A DNA stretch of 64,000 bases from contig QWIH01000006.1 of assembly GCA_021405315.1 (NCBI GenBank), forward strand, positions 1-64,000, given 5' to 3'. Within the stretch, counting starts at the first letter, position 1. Every line of letters starts with the position of its first letter. The notes below the pieces were generated by a model, which saw nothing but the letters and a program-made list of their open reading frames with translations, did no database searches and was not told the origin of the DNA. Both the position numbers and the translations under genes were made by a program. Source of the stretch: Leptolyngbya sp. PLA1 (lineage in GTDB: Bacteria > Planctomycetota > Phycisphaerae > Phycisphaerales > UBA1924). This document shows, in pieces, positions 27,253 through 36,477 of this stretch.

Positions 27253-28128
27253 ATGGCGAACGCTCGTTTGCTCGTCGCCGGCGTCATGGTTCTGCTCTGC
27301 GGGTCTGCGGCCTTTGGGCAGGCGGCCGACGGGCGGGCCGAGCAACCCGAGAATCCCACGCCCCTCGCAGGTCCCAAGATTGACGAAAAGACCGCCGGGC
27401 CCACGCTGGTGCGTTACGACATGTCGAACCGGCTGCGGCGGCTGACCGACTCGTCGCCGGAAGAGGCGGCGCTCGAACTGCTGCGCCTGAGCGAGGAAGA
27501 AGAGGGCGAGGTTGCCCACGTGCTGACCGAGCGGGCCAAGGCGGTGGATGAGGTGGTGGGGAGCAACCTGCCCCTGCTGCTGGAAGCGACGCTGGCCCGC
27601 GACGCGAACGATCGCAAGGCGCTGCGGGAGCATCTCGGGAAGCTGTACGAGAGGTTCGCGGCGGTGCGGGCTCGGGGGGCGCTGAAGGATGAGATCGCGT
27701 ACGTGCTGACCGACGAGCACGCGTCGGCGTTCCGCACGCTGGTGGATGACTATTGGAAGGCGGTGGTTCGGGACGAGCTCAAGGGCCGGACCGGCGAGAT
27801 GGAGGGGGAGAAGGGGCGGGCGATCGTGGTCCGCGAGACGCTCATGGCGTTCGGGATGGAGATCCGCCGGTCGTACGAGCGGCAGGTGGCGCAGAAGACC
27901 GCCCAGTTGGAGGAGTTGATCGCCAGGGTGGACGCGACGCCCGAGCAGGGGGAGAAGATCAGGCAGATCACCGCCGCGGCGTACCAGGCGACGGCGGGAA
28001 AGCCCACGTTGCAGCAGAGGCGTGAGACGTTCGCGAAGGTGATGAAGGTGCTGACGCGGGAGCAGCAGCGGGTGGTGCTTGCGGGGCTGTATGGCGCGGG
28101 ATCGGGCGGGGATGAGCCGGATCGGTAG
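27253..28128 (+). CDS. Exported helical protein of unknown function
   Basis: 291 aa. A GGGAGG box lies five bases before the ATG and a signal peptide follows (ARLLVAGVMVLLCGSAAFGQ). The mature protein is almost entirely charged and helical, without cysteines or recognisable motifs (LLRLSEEEEGEVAHVLTERAKAV and similar), somewhat like periplasmic Spy-type proteins in character only. It lies 85 bases upstream of the HlyD/SecA-like operon on the same strand, so a link to that system is possible, but the operon appears to have its own promoter. Confidence 0.7.
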   Translation: MANARLLVAGVMVLLCGSAAFGQAADGRAEQPENPTPLAGPKIDEKTAGPTLVRYDMSNRLRRLTDSSPEEAALELLRLSEEEEGEVAHVLTERAKAVDEVVGSNLPLLLEATLARDANDRKALREHLGKLYERFAAVRARGALKDEIAYVLTDEHASAFRTLVDDYWKAVVRDELKGRTGEMEGEKGRAIVVRETLMAFGMEIRRSYERQVAQKTAQLEELIARVDATPEQGEKIRQITAAAYQATAGKPTLQQRRETFAKVMKVLTREQQRVVLAGLYGAGSGGDEPDR

Positions 28129-28201
28129 GAGCCGGCCCTAACACGAGCCCGACGGACGGCGGCGTGGAGCTTGGATCGAACCGCGACGGGCGGAGGGCTC
28201 G

Positions 28202-28207
28202 TATAGT
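28202..28207 (+). promoter_or_regulatory. TATAGT -10-like element, HlyD/SecA-like operon
   Basis: TATAGT lies 6 bases before the ATG at 28214. A GGAGGG box is 17 bases away, too far for normal use, so transcription may start at the ATG itself. Confidence 0.5.
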
Positions 28208-28213
28208 GGGCCC

Positions 28214-29173
28214 ATGCAGAAAGCACCCAGCCCGGCGTGGGCCCTGATGGCCTGCGCGTGTCTGGCTCTGACGGCGCCGGGGGCCACGGCCCCCGCCCTG
28301 AGCCAGGCGGCGGCCGAACCGCGAACGATCGATGCCGTGCTCGCCTCTCAGTTCGGGGAGTTGTGCGTGCTGCGCCCGAGCAAGGACGCGATCATGAGCT
28401 TCCAGCAGCCGACGAGGATCGCGCAGATCGCGGTCCGGGGCGGGCAGGAGGTGACCAGCGGCCAGTTGCTGATCAGGGGCGACGACACCGAGCAGTCGGC
28501 GATGGAGCGCATCCAGAAGGTGCGGGCCGAGAGCAACGTGCCGGTGGAGGGCGCCCGCGCGGAGATGAACCAGGCGGAGCACGAGGCGGAGCAGCAGAGG
28601 CAGGCGCGTGTGAAGGGTGCGTCGAGCGACCCGGACGTGCGCCGGGCGGAACTGATCGCGACCGTGAAGCGGTACGCGTTCGAGTCCGCGGTGCTGAACC
28701 AGACGCAGGAGGTGCTGCAGTACGAGCGCATGAAGGCGATCCTGGCGAAGTTCCGGATCGAGGCGCCGTTCGACGGCATCGTCGATGTCATCCAGGGCGA
28801 TATCGGGCAGGCGGTGGCGGAGAACGAGAAGATCATCCGCGTGGTGAACATCGATCGGCTGTGGATCGACGTGGGCGCGCCGATCGCCGATCCGCGGACG
28901 CTCGCGCTGAAGGAGGGCGACCCCGCCTGGGTGCTGCTGGACCGCGCGGGCACGGGAGAGGTGAGAAGGGGAACCGTGGTCGAGGTGGCGCCGACGGCGG
29001 ATCTGGGCAGCCGGAGCCGGCGCATCCGGGTCGAGATCGAGAACCCCAAGGGTGCATCGAGGACGATCGCGGGCGGGCCGGCGTGGGTGCGGTTCACGGA
29101 GCCGGGGGCGGAACTGCTGGGGCGGCTGGGGCTGAAGCAGCAGGCCATGGGAGGCGCTCGTGCCGCTGACTGA
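28214..29173 (+). CDS. Periplasmic HlyD/RND-type adaptor protein
   Basis: 319 aa. After a signal peptide (about 1-34) comes the first half of a lipoyl-like hybrid motif (residues about 65-92, IAQIAVRGGQEVTSGQLLIRGDD), a helical hairpin (about 95-170) and the second half (FRIEAPFDGIVDVIQGDIGQAVAENEKIIRVVNIDRLWIDVGAP), then a beta-barrel. This is the plan of membrane fusion proteins that bridge an inner-membrane pump or translocator to an outer-membrane channel. It is the first gene of the operon; the next gene starts inside its last codons. No TolC-like gene is in the window. Confidence 0.85.
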   Translation: MQKAPSPAWALMACACLALTAPGATAPALSQAAAEPRTIDAVLASQFGELCVLRPSKDAIMSFQQPTRIAQIAVRGGQEVTSGQLLIRGDDTEQSAMERIQKVRAESNVPVEGARAEMNQAEHEAEQQRQARVKGASSDPDVRRAELIATVKRYAFESAVLNQTQEVLQYERMKAILAKFRIEAPFDGIVDVIQGDIGQAVAENEKIIRVVNIDRLWIDVGAPIADPRTLALKEGDPAWVLLDRAGTGEVRRGTVVEVAPTADLGSRSRRIRVEIENPKGASRTIAGGPAWVRFTEPGAELLGRLGLKQQAMGGARAAD

Positions 29174-31193
29174 GTTGCACAACGTGAAGGCGCCGGGCTG
29201 GGCGCGGGTGGTGGCGGAGTTGACGGCGGCGTCGCCGGACGACCGGCTGTACCTGGCGCGGATGGTGAGCACGCTGGGGCAGGTGTCCGGCGCCAGGCAG
29301 GCGGTGCTGTGGTCGATCACGGGGCAGGGCGATTCGATGGAACCGCGTGCCGTGCTTCTGTGGCCCTTCGCACCGGACCTGGTTGACCCCACGGGCAAGA
29401 TGGCGGTGACACCCGAGTCGCTCTTCGACCCCGGGCGAGCGCCGGAGAGCCGCGTGGAGGCGTTGGCGGACACGAAGGCGGCGGCGCGGGCCGCGGCGAC
29501 GAGCCGCGAGGTGGGCGTGTTCGGCATCGAGGGCGACACGCTGATGTACGACGCGCAGGGCGCGAAGGGGCAGGTGCAGGCGGTGCCGATCCCGCAGGGC
29601 CAGCCCCACGAGGCGCCGGGACTGCCGCTGGCGGGCGTGGTGACGCTGCTGACGGACGCGCGGTCTCGCCAGGCGTTGCAGACGACGACGGCGATCGTGG
29701 AGGTCGTGGCCGGGTACATCTTCCAGCACTGGACAAGCCAGGCGCTGCGTCGGGCCCGCGCGTCGTCCGCGGCGCTGGACCTCGCGGCAAGGCTGATCTC
29801 CGCGATCAACGGCACGCCGGACTTCAAGGGGTGCACGCTCCAGCTCGTCAACGACCTGTCGAGGCAGCTTTCCGTGGATCGGGTGGCGCTGGGCTGGGTG
29901 GACGGGGCGAACCCGTTCCGAACCGGGAGCGAGGGCGCGCGGAACGTGCGGTGCGCGGCGATCTCGGATACCGAGAACGTGGACCGGCGCATGGCGATGG
30001 TGCAGAGGCTCGAAGCGGCGATGGACGAGTGCCTGGACCAGGCGCAGCCCGTGCTGTACCCGGCGCCGACGGCGGCTGGCGACGTGGTGCTGTCGCAGGC
30101 CATCACGCACGCGCACCGCGAGCTGGCGTCCGGCGATGCGAAGCTGAAAGTCGCGAGCTTTCCGCTCCGCGTGGCGGACCGCCGGGGCGACAAGATCGTG
30201 GGCGTCGTGACGATCGAATCGGGCGGCGACGGGCGGATCGAGACCGCGACGATCGAGCTCATCCAGGCCACCCTGGACCTGCTCGCGCCGGTGCTGGCGG
30301 TTCGGCACAGCGATGACCGGCTGATCGCGCTGCGCGTGTGGGACTGGATGGTCCGCACGGGCGCGTGGCTGGTGGGCCCGAAGCACACGGTGTGGAAGCT
30401 CGCCGGGATCGCGGGGCTGTGCGCGTCCATCGCGCTCTTCGCGATTCACACGACCTATCGCGTGGGGGCGCCGATGTCGCTGCGGGCGACCGAGCGGCGC
30501 GTGATCTCGATGCCCTTTGACGGCACGATCGCGAAGATCGGCGAGAACGCGGAGGCCGGGCGGGCGGTGGCGCCGGGGGACCTGCTGGTCCAGCTCGACA
30601 CGCGCGACATGCTGCTGGCGGCCCTGGAGGCGGACAACCAGTTCCTGCAGTTCGACAAGCAGGCGGACGAGTCGCTCCGCAAGGGCGAGCTCTCCGAGGC
30701 GGTGCAGGCGAGGGCGCGGGCGGAGCAGTCCCGCGCCAGGCGGGACCTGCTGCGGACGCAGATCGAGCGCAGCCGCATCGTGGCGCCCATCGGCGGCACG
30801 GTCACCTCCGGCGACCTGAAGGACAAGGTGGGCGCGTCGGTGAAGCTGGGGGACCGGCTGTTCGAGCTCGCGGACCTTTCGAAGCTGCAGGTCGTGGCCC
30901 GTGTGAGCGACGCGGACATCGCGCTCATCAAGGAGAACGGCACGGGGGAGATCAGCCCGAAGTCCGCGCCGCACCTGAAGGTGCCGTTCATCGTGACGCA
31001 GATCGTGCCGCTGGCGGTGCCGGAGGAGGGGCAGAACGTCTTCGAGGTGAGGGGCGAACTGACGGGCGCCCCGCCCGGGACGCTGCTGGACGGCATGGAG
31101 GGCCAGGCCCGCTTCAACACGGAGAGGCACAGCCTGGCGTGGATCGCCAGCCGGCGCATCATCGACCAGCTCCGCGTCTGGCTGTGGTGGTGA
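29160..31193 (+). CDS. GAF-domain protein fused to a membrane HlyD-type adaptor
   Basis: 677 aa from a GTG at 29160 that overlaps the preceding gene by 14 bases; GGGAGG lies upstream. Residues about 190-380 look like a GAF sensor domain (LISAINGTPDFKGCTLQLVNDLSRQLSVDRVALGWV ... VVTIESGGDGRIETATIELIQ). A membrane helix follows (about 411-432), then a lipoyl-like half motif (FDGTIAKIGENAEAGRAVAPGDLLVQLDTRD), a short helical hairpin and the second half (SRIVAPIGGTVTSGDLKDKVGASVKLGDRLFELADL). Topology: GAF in the cytoplasm, adaptor outside. It could couple a cytoplasmic signal to assembly or gating of the exporter; the ligand is unknown. Confidence 0.82.
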   Translation: MPLTELHNVKAPGWARVVAELTAASPDDRLYLARMVSTLGQVSGARQAVLWSITGQGDSMEPRAVLLWPFAPDLVDPTGKMAVTPESLFDPGRAPESRVEALADTKAAARAAATSREVGVFGIEGDTLMYDAQGAKGQVQAVPIPQGQPHEAPGLPLAGVVTLLTDARSRQALQTTTAIVEVVAGYIFQHWTSQALRRARASSAALDLAARLISAINGTPDFKGCTLQLVNDLSRQLSVDRVALGWVDGANPFRTGSEGARNVRCAAISDTENVDRRMAMVQRLEAAMDECLDQAQPVLYPAPTAAGDVVLSQAITHAHRELASGDAKLKVASFPLRVADRRGDKIVGVVTIESGGDGRIETATIELIQATLDLLAPVLAVRHSDDRLIALRVWDWMVRTGAWLVGPKHTVWKLAGIAGLCASIALFAIHTTYRVGAPMSLRATERRVISMPFDGTIAKIGENAEAGRAVAPGDLLVQLDTRDMLLAALEADNQFLQFDKQADESLRKGELSEAVQARARAEQSRARRDLLRTQIERSRIVAPIGGTVTSGDLKDKVGASVKLGDRLFELADLSKLQVVARVSDADIALIKENGTGEISPKSAPHLKVPFIVTQIVPLAVPEEGQNVFEVRGELTGAPPGTLLDGMEGQARFNTERHSLAWIASRRIIDQLRVWLWW

Positions 31194-31221
31194 GCACGAG
31201 GCCCCGCACGGGAAGGAACCA

Positions 31222-33402
31222 GTGAGCGAACGCTCGACATTCTCGCCCTTCTGGCATCGCGTGCGCGTGCTGCGCCCCCGGCTGCGCCCCCATGTCCAGA
31301 TCACCCGCCAGCACTACAGGGGCCGGCGCTGGCACGTGGTCCACGATCCGTCCTCCAACCAGTTCTTCAGGCTGAACGTCGTGGCGCACGAGTTCGTCGG
31401 CCTGCTCGACGGCAGGCGCACGGTCGAGGAGGTGTGGCAGGACTCGCTCACGCGGCACGGCGACGGCGCGCTCACGCAGAACGAGGTCATCCAGCTCCTG
31501 TCGCAGCTCTTCGCGGGCAACCTCCTCTCCGCGGACATCCCGCCCGAGACCGAGCAGCTCCTGAGCCGGGGCAAGGAGCGCGTGGGCCAGCGCGTGAAGC
31601 AGCAGGCCATCGGTCTCATGTACTTCCGCGTGAGGCTCTTCAACCCGGACGCGCTGCTCGCGTGGATCGAGCCGGTGATGCGGCCGCTCCTGAACCGATG
31701 GGGCTTCATGGCCTGGGCGGCGCTGGTGGCGGCGGCGCTCGTGAGCCTGCTGCCCCACTGGGAGACGCTGATCTCCGGGGTGGATTCGGCGGTCTCGCCC
31801 GACAACCTGTTCCTCATGGGCGTGGTGTTCGTGGCGACGAAGCTCTGGCACGAGCTCGGGCACGGCGTGATCTGCAAGAGGCTGGGCGGGCAGGTGCCGG
31901 AGTTCGGCGCGATGCTGCTTGTGCTGGTGCCCTCCCCGTACGTGGATGCGACCGCGGCGTGGGCCTTCAAGAGCAAGTGGCAGCGCATGGCGGTCGGTGC
32001 GGGGGGCATGATCTTCGAGCTCTTCCTCGCGGCGATCGCGGCGTTTGTGTGGCTGCAGACCCCGGAGGGCAGCACGCTGCACCAGGTGGCGTACAACGTG
32101 CTCTTCCTTTCCAGCGTCGCGACGGTGGTCTTCAACGCCAACCCGCTCATGCGGTTTGACGGGTACTACATCCTCTCCGACTGGCTCGAGGTGCCCAACC
32201 TCGCCCACCGGTCGAACCAGATGCTCAAGTTCCTCTTCCAGAAGCACGTGTACCGCGTGCGCGGGGCCGTGCCCCCCACCGGCGTGCTCTCGGAGGCGGT
32301 GATCCTGCTGGTCTACGGCGTGGCGGCGATGGCGTATCGCATGTTCCTGTTCGTCTCCATCACGCTCTATGTGATGGGCAAGATGTTCGCGTTGGGGCTG
32401 TTTCTGGCGGTGTGGACCGCCGCCACGTGGTTCATCATGCCGGTCGGGGGCTTTGCGCACTGGCTGGCCACGAGCCCGCACCTGGCTCACCGTCGCGGGA
32501 GGGCGCTGCTGACCAGCCTCGCGCTCATCGGCGTGGCGCTGCTGCTGGTGGGCGTGATCCCCGCGCCGGACCGGCGGCGGGCGGTCGGCGTGCTGGAGCC
32601 GGTGCACCGAGCCACGCTCTACAGCGCGGCGGACGGCTTCGTGGCCAGGGCGCACGTCCGTCCCGGGCAGCGCGTGAAGAAGGGCGACGCCATCGTGACG
32701 ATGGAGAGCGACCGCCTGGTGGCGGAGCGCCGGCACGCGGTGGCGCAGTTGCAGGAGGCCGAGTCGAAGCGCGACGCGAGCGTGGCGCGCAACATCGCGG
32801 AGTCGCAGGTGGCCTCGGACTACTGCCGCACGCTCCGCGAGCACGTGGACCTGATCGATCAGCGTCTGGCCGGGCTCACGATCGTGGCGCCGCACGACGG
32901 GGTGGTCGTGACGAACGACCCTGCGACGCTGGTGGGCGCGTTCCTCGAGGAGGGCAGCCCGATCTGCGAGATCGTGGACGATCGTGCGCTCCGCGTGACC
33001 GCGGTCCTGACGCAGCCCGAGTCGTCGTGGATCGTGACCGAGCCGTACACCGTCGAGGGGCGGCTCATGTCCGGCCCGCGGGACACGTTCACGTGCATCA
33101 AGGACCGCGTGCTGGTCGCGGGCACGCGTGAGCTGCCCCACCCGTCGGTCGGGCACGCGGGGGGCGGGCCCATCGAGATCGACAGGCAGGAGCAATCCGG
33201 GCTGCTGGCCAAGGGCGAGGTCTTCCGCGGGTACTTCTTCCCGGCGGGGGATGAGGCGACGCCCGGCCCCGGGCTGGTGCTGGACGGGCGGGGCCGCCCG
33301 GGCGAGCGCGTGAGCCTGCGGTTCGAGCTCTCCTCCAAGCCCTTGCTGGTGCAGTGGACGGATCGGCTGCGCAAGACCCTGCAGGGCCGCGCGAAGGTCT
33401 GA
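31222..33402 (+). CDS. PqqD-like / M50 site-2 protease / HlyD fusion protein
   Basis: 726 aa from a GTG with GGAAGG upstream. Residues about 25-105 have the look of a PqqD-type peptide-binding fold (HVVHDPSSNQFFRLNVVAHEFVGLLDGRRTVEEVW). Then come several membrane helices with the zinc protease motif HELGH at 210-214 and the second M50 motif NANPLMRFDGYY (N306, D313). Residues about 455-500 form a lipoyl/HlyD half motif (FVARAHVRPGQRVKKGDAIVTMESDR), followed by a helical hairpin and the matching half (GLTIVAPHDGVVVTNDPATLV). All zinc ligands of an active intramembrane protease appear present. Linking peptide recognition, protease and export adaptor in one chain suggests substrate processing during export. 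Confidence 0.85.
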   Translation: MSERSTFSPFWHRVRVLRPRLRPHVQITRQHYRGRRWHVVHDPSSNQFFRLNVVAHEFVGLLDGRRTVEEVWQDSLTRHGDGALTQNEVIQLLSQLFAGNLLSADIPPETEQLLSRGKERVGQRVKQQAIGLMYFRVRLFNPDALLAWIEPVMRPLLNRWGFMAWAALVAAALVSLLPHWETLISGVDSAVSPDNLFLMGVVFVATKLWHELGHGVICKRLGGQVPEFGAMLLVLVPSPYVDATAAWAFKSKWQRMAVGAGGMIFELFLAAIAAFVWLQTPEGSTLHQVAYNVLFLSSVATVVFNANPLMRFDGYYILSDWLEVPNLAHRSNQMLKFLFQKHVYRVRGAVPPTGVLSEAVILLVYGVAAMAYRMFLFVSITLYVMGKMFALGLFLAVWTAATWFIMPVGGFAHWLATSPHLAHRRGRALLTSLALIGVALLLVGVIPAPDRRRAVGVLEPVHRATLYSAADGFVARAHVRPGQRVKKGDAIVTMESDRLVAERRHAVAQLQEAESKRDASVARNIAESQVASDYCRTLREHVDLIDQRLAGLTIVAPHDGVVVTNDPATLVGAFLEEGSPICEIVDDRALRVTAVLTQPESSWIVTEPYTVEGRLMSGPRDTFTCIKDRVLVAGTRELPHPSVGHAGGGPIEIDRQEQSGLLAKGEVFRGYFFPAGDEATPGPGLVLDGRGRPGERVSLRFELSSKPLLVQWTDRLRKTLQGRAKV

Positions 33403-33404
33403 CC

Positions 33405-35414
33405 ATGACACAGGTCTTCACGCACTACAACGCCCTGTACGAGTCCTTCCGCAGCCGGCGCATGAGGCCCGAGGTGCCAAAGGGCATCGACCTTGCGGCG
33501 ACCCGCGTGCTGACCCGGCTCAGGCACCGGCGGCACGCGGCGCCCTTCCTGCTGGAGCAGGCCCGTCTCGCGGCGTCGCTCTCCGGCGAGTTTCACAACA
33601 TGTCCGACGGCGCGCTGGACGCGACGATCAGCGACCTCCGGGAGCTGTTCGTGAGGTCCAGGCAGGACGAGGCGATCGTCCGCCGGGGCCTCGCCGCGGT
33701 GCGCGAGGTGGCGCGGCGCGTCACGGGGGAAGAGGCGTACGAGGTTCAGCTCATGGGCGCGCTGGCGCTCTACCACGGGCGCGTGGTGGAGATGCTCACC
33801 GGCGAGGGCAAGACGCTGACGGGCTCGCTGGCGGCGCCGCTCATCGCGTGGTCCCGTCGCAGGCTGCATGTCTTCACCGTGAACGACTATCTCGCGGCCC
33901 GAGACGCCGCCAGCCGCCGGCCCATCTATCGGCGCTGCCTGCTGGAAGTCGGCGCCATCACGCAGGAGATGGAGCCCGCGGACCGGTACCCGGTGTACGC
34001 GCGGGGCATCGTCTACGGCACGCCCAAGCAGATCGTCGCGGACTGGCTGCGGGACCAGATTCGGCTCGGACGGGCCACGACTCCCTGGGCGGCGCGGCAC
34101 ATCCAGGGCGCCTCCGGGCATGACGCGGGCGGCGGGGAGGGCCCGATGGTCCCCGGCCTGCGTGCCGCGCTGGTGGACGAGGCGGACGCCGTGCTCATCG
34201 ACGAGGGCGTGGTGCCCCTCATCATCGCCCGTGCTCGGCGAGAGGATGACATGGCGAAGGTCTATCGAGAAGCCGCCTCGCTCGCGGGAAGGCTGGACGA
34301 AGGGCCCGATTTCACGGTCGATCATGTGCAGCGCCGCGCGGACCTCAAGCCGCGCGGGAAGGACCGGCTGGCGGTGCTCGCGGCGGAACTCATCGAGCGG
34401 GGCGGGGAGCCGATCTGGAAGGCCACGCGCCGGGGGGAAGAGTTGGTCCGGCAGGCGCTGGTGGCCCGGTACTGCTACCTCCATGGCCAGCACTATCAGA
34501 TCGTCGAAGGCAAGGTCATGATCGTGGACGAGTACACGGGCCGGTTCCTGCTGGATCGCCAGTGGGAGCACGGGCTGCACCAGTCCGTTGAGGCCAAGGA
34601 GGGGCTGGAGGTCACCGCCGACCGCGAGACGCTCGCGAGGCTCAGCTTCCAGCGGTTCTATCGAACGTACCCGTTCTTGTGCGGCATGACGGGCACCGCC
34701 GCGGACGCGGTGGGGGAGATTGAGTCTGTCTATGCCCGGCCGGTGACGGTGATCCCGACGAACCGGCCCATCGCGCGGGTGACGATGCCGCTGCGTGTCT
34801 TCCGCACGCAGCGGGACAAGTGGAACGAGATCGCCGCGTCGATCGAGGCGATCCACCGCGCGGGTCGGCCCGTGCTGGTGGGCACGCGGTCCATCCGCGC
34901 GAGCGAGCTCCTCAGCCGCCTGCTGCAACTGCGGGGGCTGGAGCACCAGGTGCTGAACGCGAACTTCGACAAGGAGGAGGCGGACTTCATCTCCAAGGCG
35001 GGCAAGGGCGGGAGTCGCGCGGCGATCACCGTCGCGACGAACATGGCCGGGCGCGGAACGGACATCAAGCCGGACGCGGCGGCGTTGGCGGCGGGGGGGC
35101 TGCACGTGCTGCTCACCGAGATGCACGGGGCCAAGCGGATCGACCGGCAGTTCATCGGACGCGCCGGACGTCAGGGCGACCCGGGCTCGTCGCAGATGTT
35201 TGTGTCGCTGGAGGACGAGTTGATCGATCGGCATGCGCCGTGGTGGGCGAAGTTCCTCCGCAGCCGCGCGAAAGAGCCCGAACTCCGGGACACGAGGCTG
35301 GTCGCGGCGGTGTTCCGCCTGGCGCAGCGGAGGCAGGAAGCGCGGGACCGGCGGAACCGCGCGGCGGTCATGCGTCAGGACGACTGGATCGACAAGTACC
35401 TGCCCGGATCGTGA
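33405..35414 (+). CDS. Truncated SecA-like ATPase
   Basis: 669 aa, against about 850-900 in housekeeping SecA. Motor motifs are intact: Walker A MLTGEGKT (130-137), VFTVNDYLAARDA, Walker B region ALVDEADAVLIDEG, FLCGMTGTA, ATNMAGRGTDI and GRAGRQGDPGSSQMFVSLED. A preprotein-crosslinking part is present, but the protein ends within the helical scaffold (AQRRQEARDRRNRAAVMRQDDWIDKYLPGS), so the wing domain, the end of the two-helix finger and the zinc-binding tail are absent. It is therefore an accessory, specialised motor rather than the general SecA. Its start lies 2 bases after the M50-HlyD stop, so it belongs to the same operon and probably drives export through that assembly. Confidence 0.9.
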   Translation: MTQVFTHYNALYESFRSRRMRPEVPKGIDLAATRVLTRLRHRRHAAPFLLEQARLAASLSGEFHNMSDGALDATISDLRELFVRSRQDEAIVRRGLAAVREVARRVTGEEAYEVQLMGALALYHGRVVEMLTGEGKTLTGSLAAPLIAWSRRRLHVFTVNDYLAARDAASRRPIYRRCLLEVGAITQEMEPADRYPVYARGIVYGTPKQIVADWLRDQIRLGRATTPWAARHIQGASGHDAGGGEGPMVPGLRAALVDEADAVLIDEGVVPLIIARARREDDMAKVYREAASLAGRLDEGPDFTVDHVQRRADLKPRGKDRLAVLAAELIERGGEPIWKATRRGEELVRQALVARYCYLHGQHYQIVEGKVMIVDEYTGRFLLDRQWEHGLHQSVEAKEGLEVTADRETLARLSFQRFYRTYPFLCGMTGTAADAVGEIESVYARPVTVIPTNRPIARVTMPLRVFRTQRDKWNEIAASIEAIHRAGRPVLVGTRSIRASELLSRLLQLRGLEHQVLNANFDKEEADFISKAGKGGSRAAITVATNMAGRGTDIKPDAAALAAGGLHVLLTEMHGAKRIDRQFIGRAGRQGDPGSSQMFVSLEDELIDRHAPWWAKFLRSRAKEPELRDTRLVAAVFRLAQRRQEARDRRNRAAVMRQDDWIDKYLPGS

Positions 35415-35420
35415 GGCGGG

Positions 35421-36287
35421 CTATCGGCAGGCGCCGCCCGCGACGCTGTTGATCAGCGCCTCGATGTCGTCCTGGTTCGCGGTGCCGTCGAGGTTGAAAT
35501 CGGGGTCGCGGTTGAAGGGATTGGGGCCGCCCGCGATGACATTGGTGATGTACGCGACGTCGTCCTGATCCACGTTGCCGTCGAGGTTGTAATCCGGGTC
35601 GCACGGCGCGGGCGCCACGAGGACGGAGTCAAACCCCGCCTCCCAGAAACTCGGGGCGTAGAAGTACCCCGGTTGGAGAGTCGTGAACTGAAGGCGGTCC
35701 ACGCTGCGGATGACGCTGCCGTATGTTCGCCCGGGAGGCAGGCGGGGCTCGAAGGTCGTGGGGTCTTCGTCGCCGGTGCCGCCCCACCCGGCCGGCAGAG
35801 CTTCGTGCCCGTAGAGGGGGATGGAGAAGCGCCGTGTGCGCCACTCTTCACCCTGCCTGGGGCAGCCCTCGCCGACGAAGTAGACCGACACGTCGTCCGT
35901 CGGGTCTGAGGAGTTTCCCTCGTCGATGAGTTGAAGCACCAGGGGCCGGAGACTCGGGTCCATGGGATCGCCGAAGAAGTTGTCGAACCGGCTGACGCGG
36001 ACACTGAGTTCCAGCGAGAGATACTCGCCACCGTGCCGGGTGAGATCACCGAGCAACTCGGGCGCGGTGTCATTGGCGAGCGTGATCCCCCAGAAGTCGA
36101 GGTAGGGGACGCCCATGTAGCGGGTGAGGTTCTCGCCGCCCTCGAAGATCATCTGCTGCCCGTTGACCGACCAGCCCTGGTAGTCGCCGGTTTGGTCAAA
36201 GGTTTCGGAGTGGACCGTTTGTGCCGCGGCGGATCCGGCGAGAGCCAGCGCCAGTGCAACCGAAACCGTAGAGCATGCCGTCTTCAC
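35421..36287 (-). CDS. Exported protein with paired dockerin-like tail
   Basis: 288 aa from a GTG at 36287 with GGGAGG at good spacing and a signal peptide (MKTACSTVSVALALALAGSAAAQ). The central 200 residues form one beta-rich domain (FDQTGDYQGWSVNGQQMIFEGG ... LDFWGITLANDTAPELLGDL) resembling laminin-G or carbohydrate-binding folds in pattern; no firm family. The tail has the repeats DYNLDGNVDQDD and DFNLDGTANQDD but ends VAGGACR instead of GGxCP, so the terminal Cys-Pro is altered. It converges with the SecA-like gene, 6 bases away. Confidence 0.82.
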   Translation of the reverse strand: MKTACSTVSVALALALAGSAAAQTVHSETFDQTGDYQGWSVNGQQMIFEGGENLTRYMGVPYLDFWGITLANDTAPELLGDLTRHGGEYLSLELSVRVSRFDNFFGDPMDPSLRPLVLQLIDEGNSSDPTDDVSVYFVGEGCPRQGEEWRTRRFSIPLYGHEALPAGWGGTGDEDPTTFEPRLPPGRTYGSVIRSVDRLQFTTLQPGYFYAPSFWEAGFDSVLVAPAPCDPDYNLDGNVDQDDVAYITNVIAGGPNPFNRDPDFNLDGTANQDDIEALINSVAGGACR

Positions 36288-36477
36288 GTGTCCTCCCGTC
36301 GGTCCGACCACCCCACCGGCCTCGGGTAGTCTATCGCCCCCGTCAACCGGGGTGGGGGGCTGCTTTCCTAAACGGCGTGCCCGGAACCATCTAGAACTAG
36401 TTTCGTGAAATGGGTGGTGCGGGGACGATCTGTTTGGCATGTTTCCACAGGGAGTTGGCTCCCGCGTGGAGGTCCGA

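Noticed and set aside
36389..36402. TCTAGAACTAGT, identical to part of a common cloning polylinker
   Set aside because: Only 12 bases match, the flanks do not continue the polylinker, and it lies in ordinary intergenic DNA, so it is probably chance.
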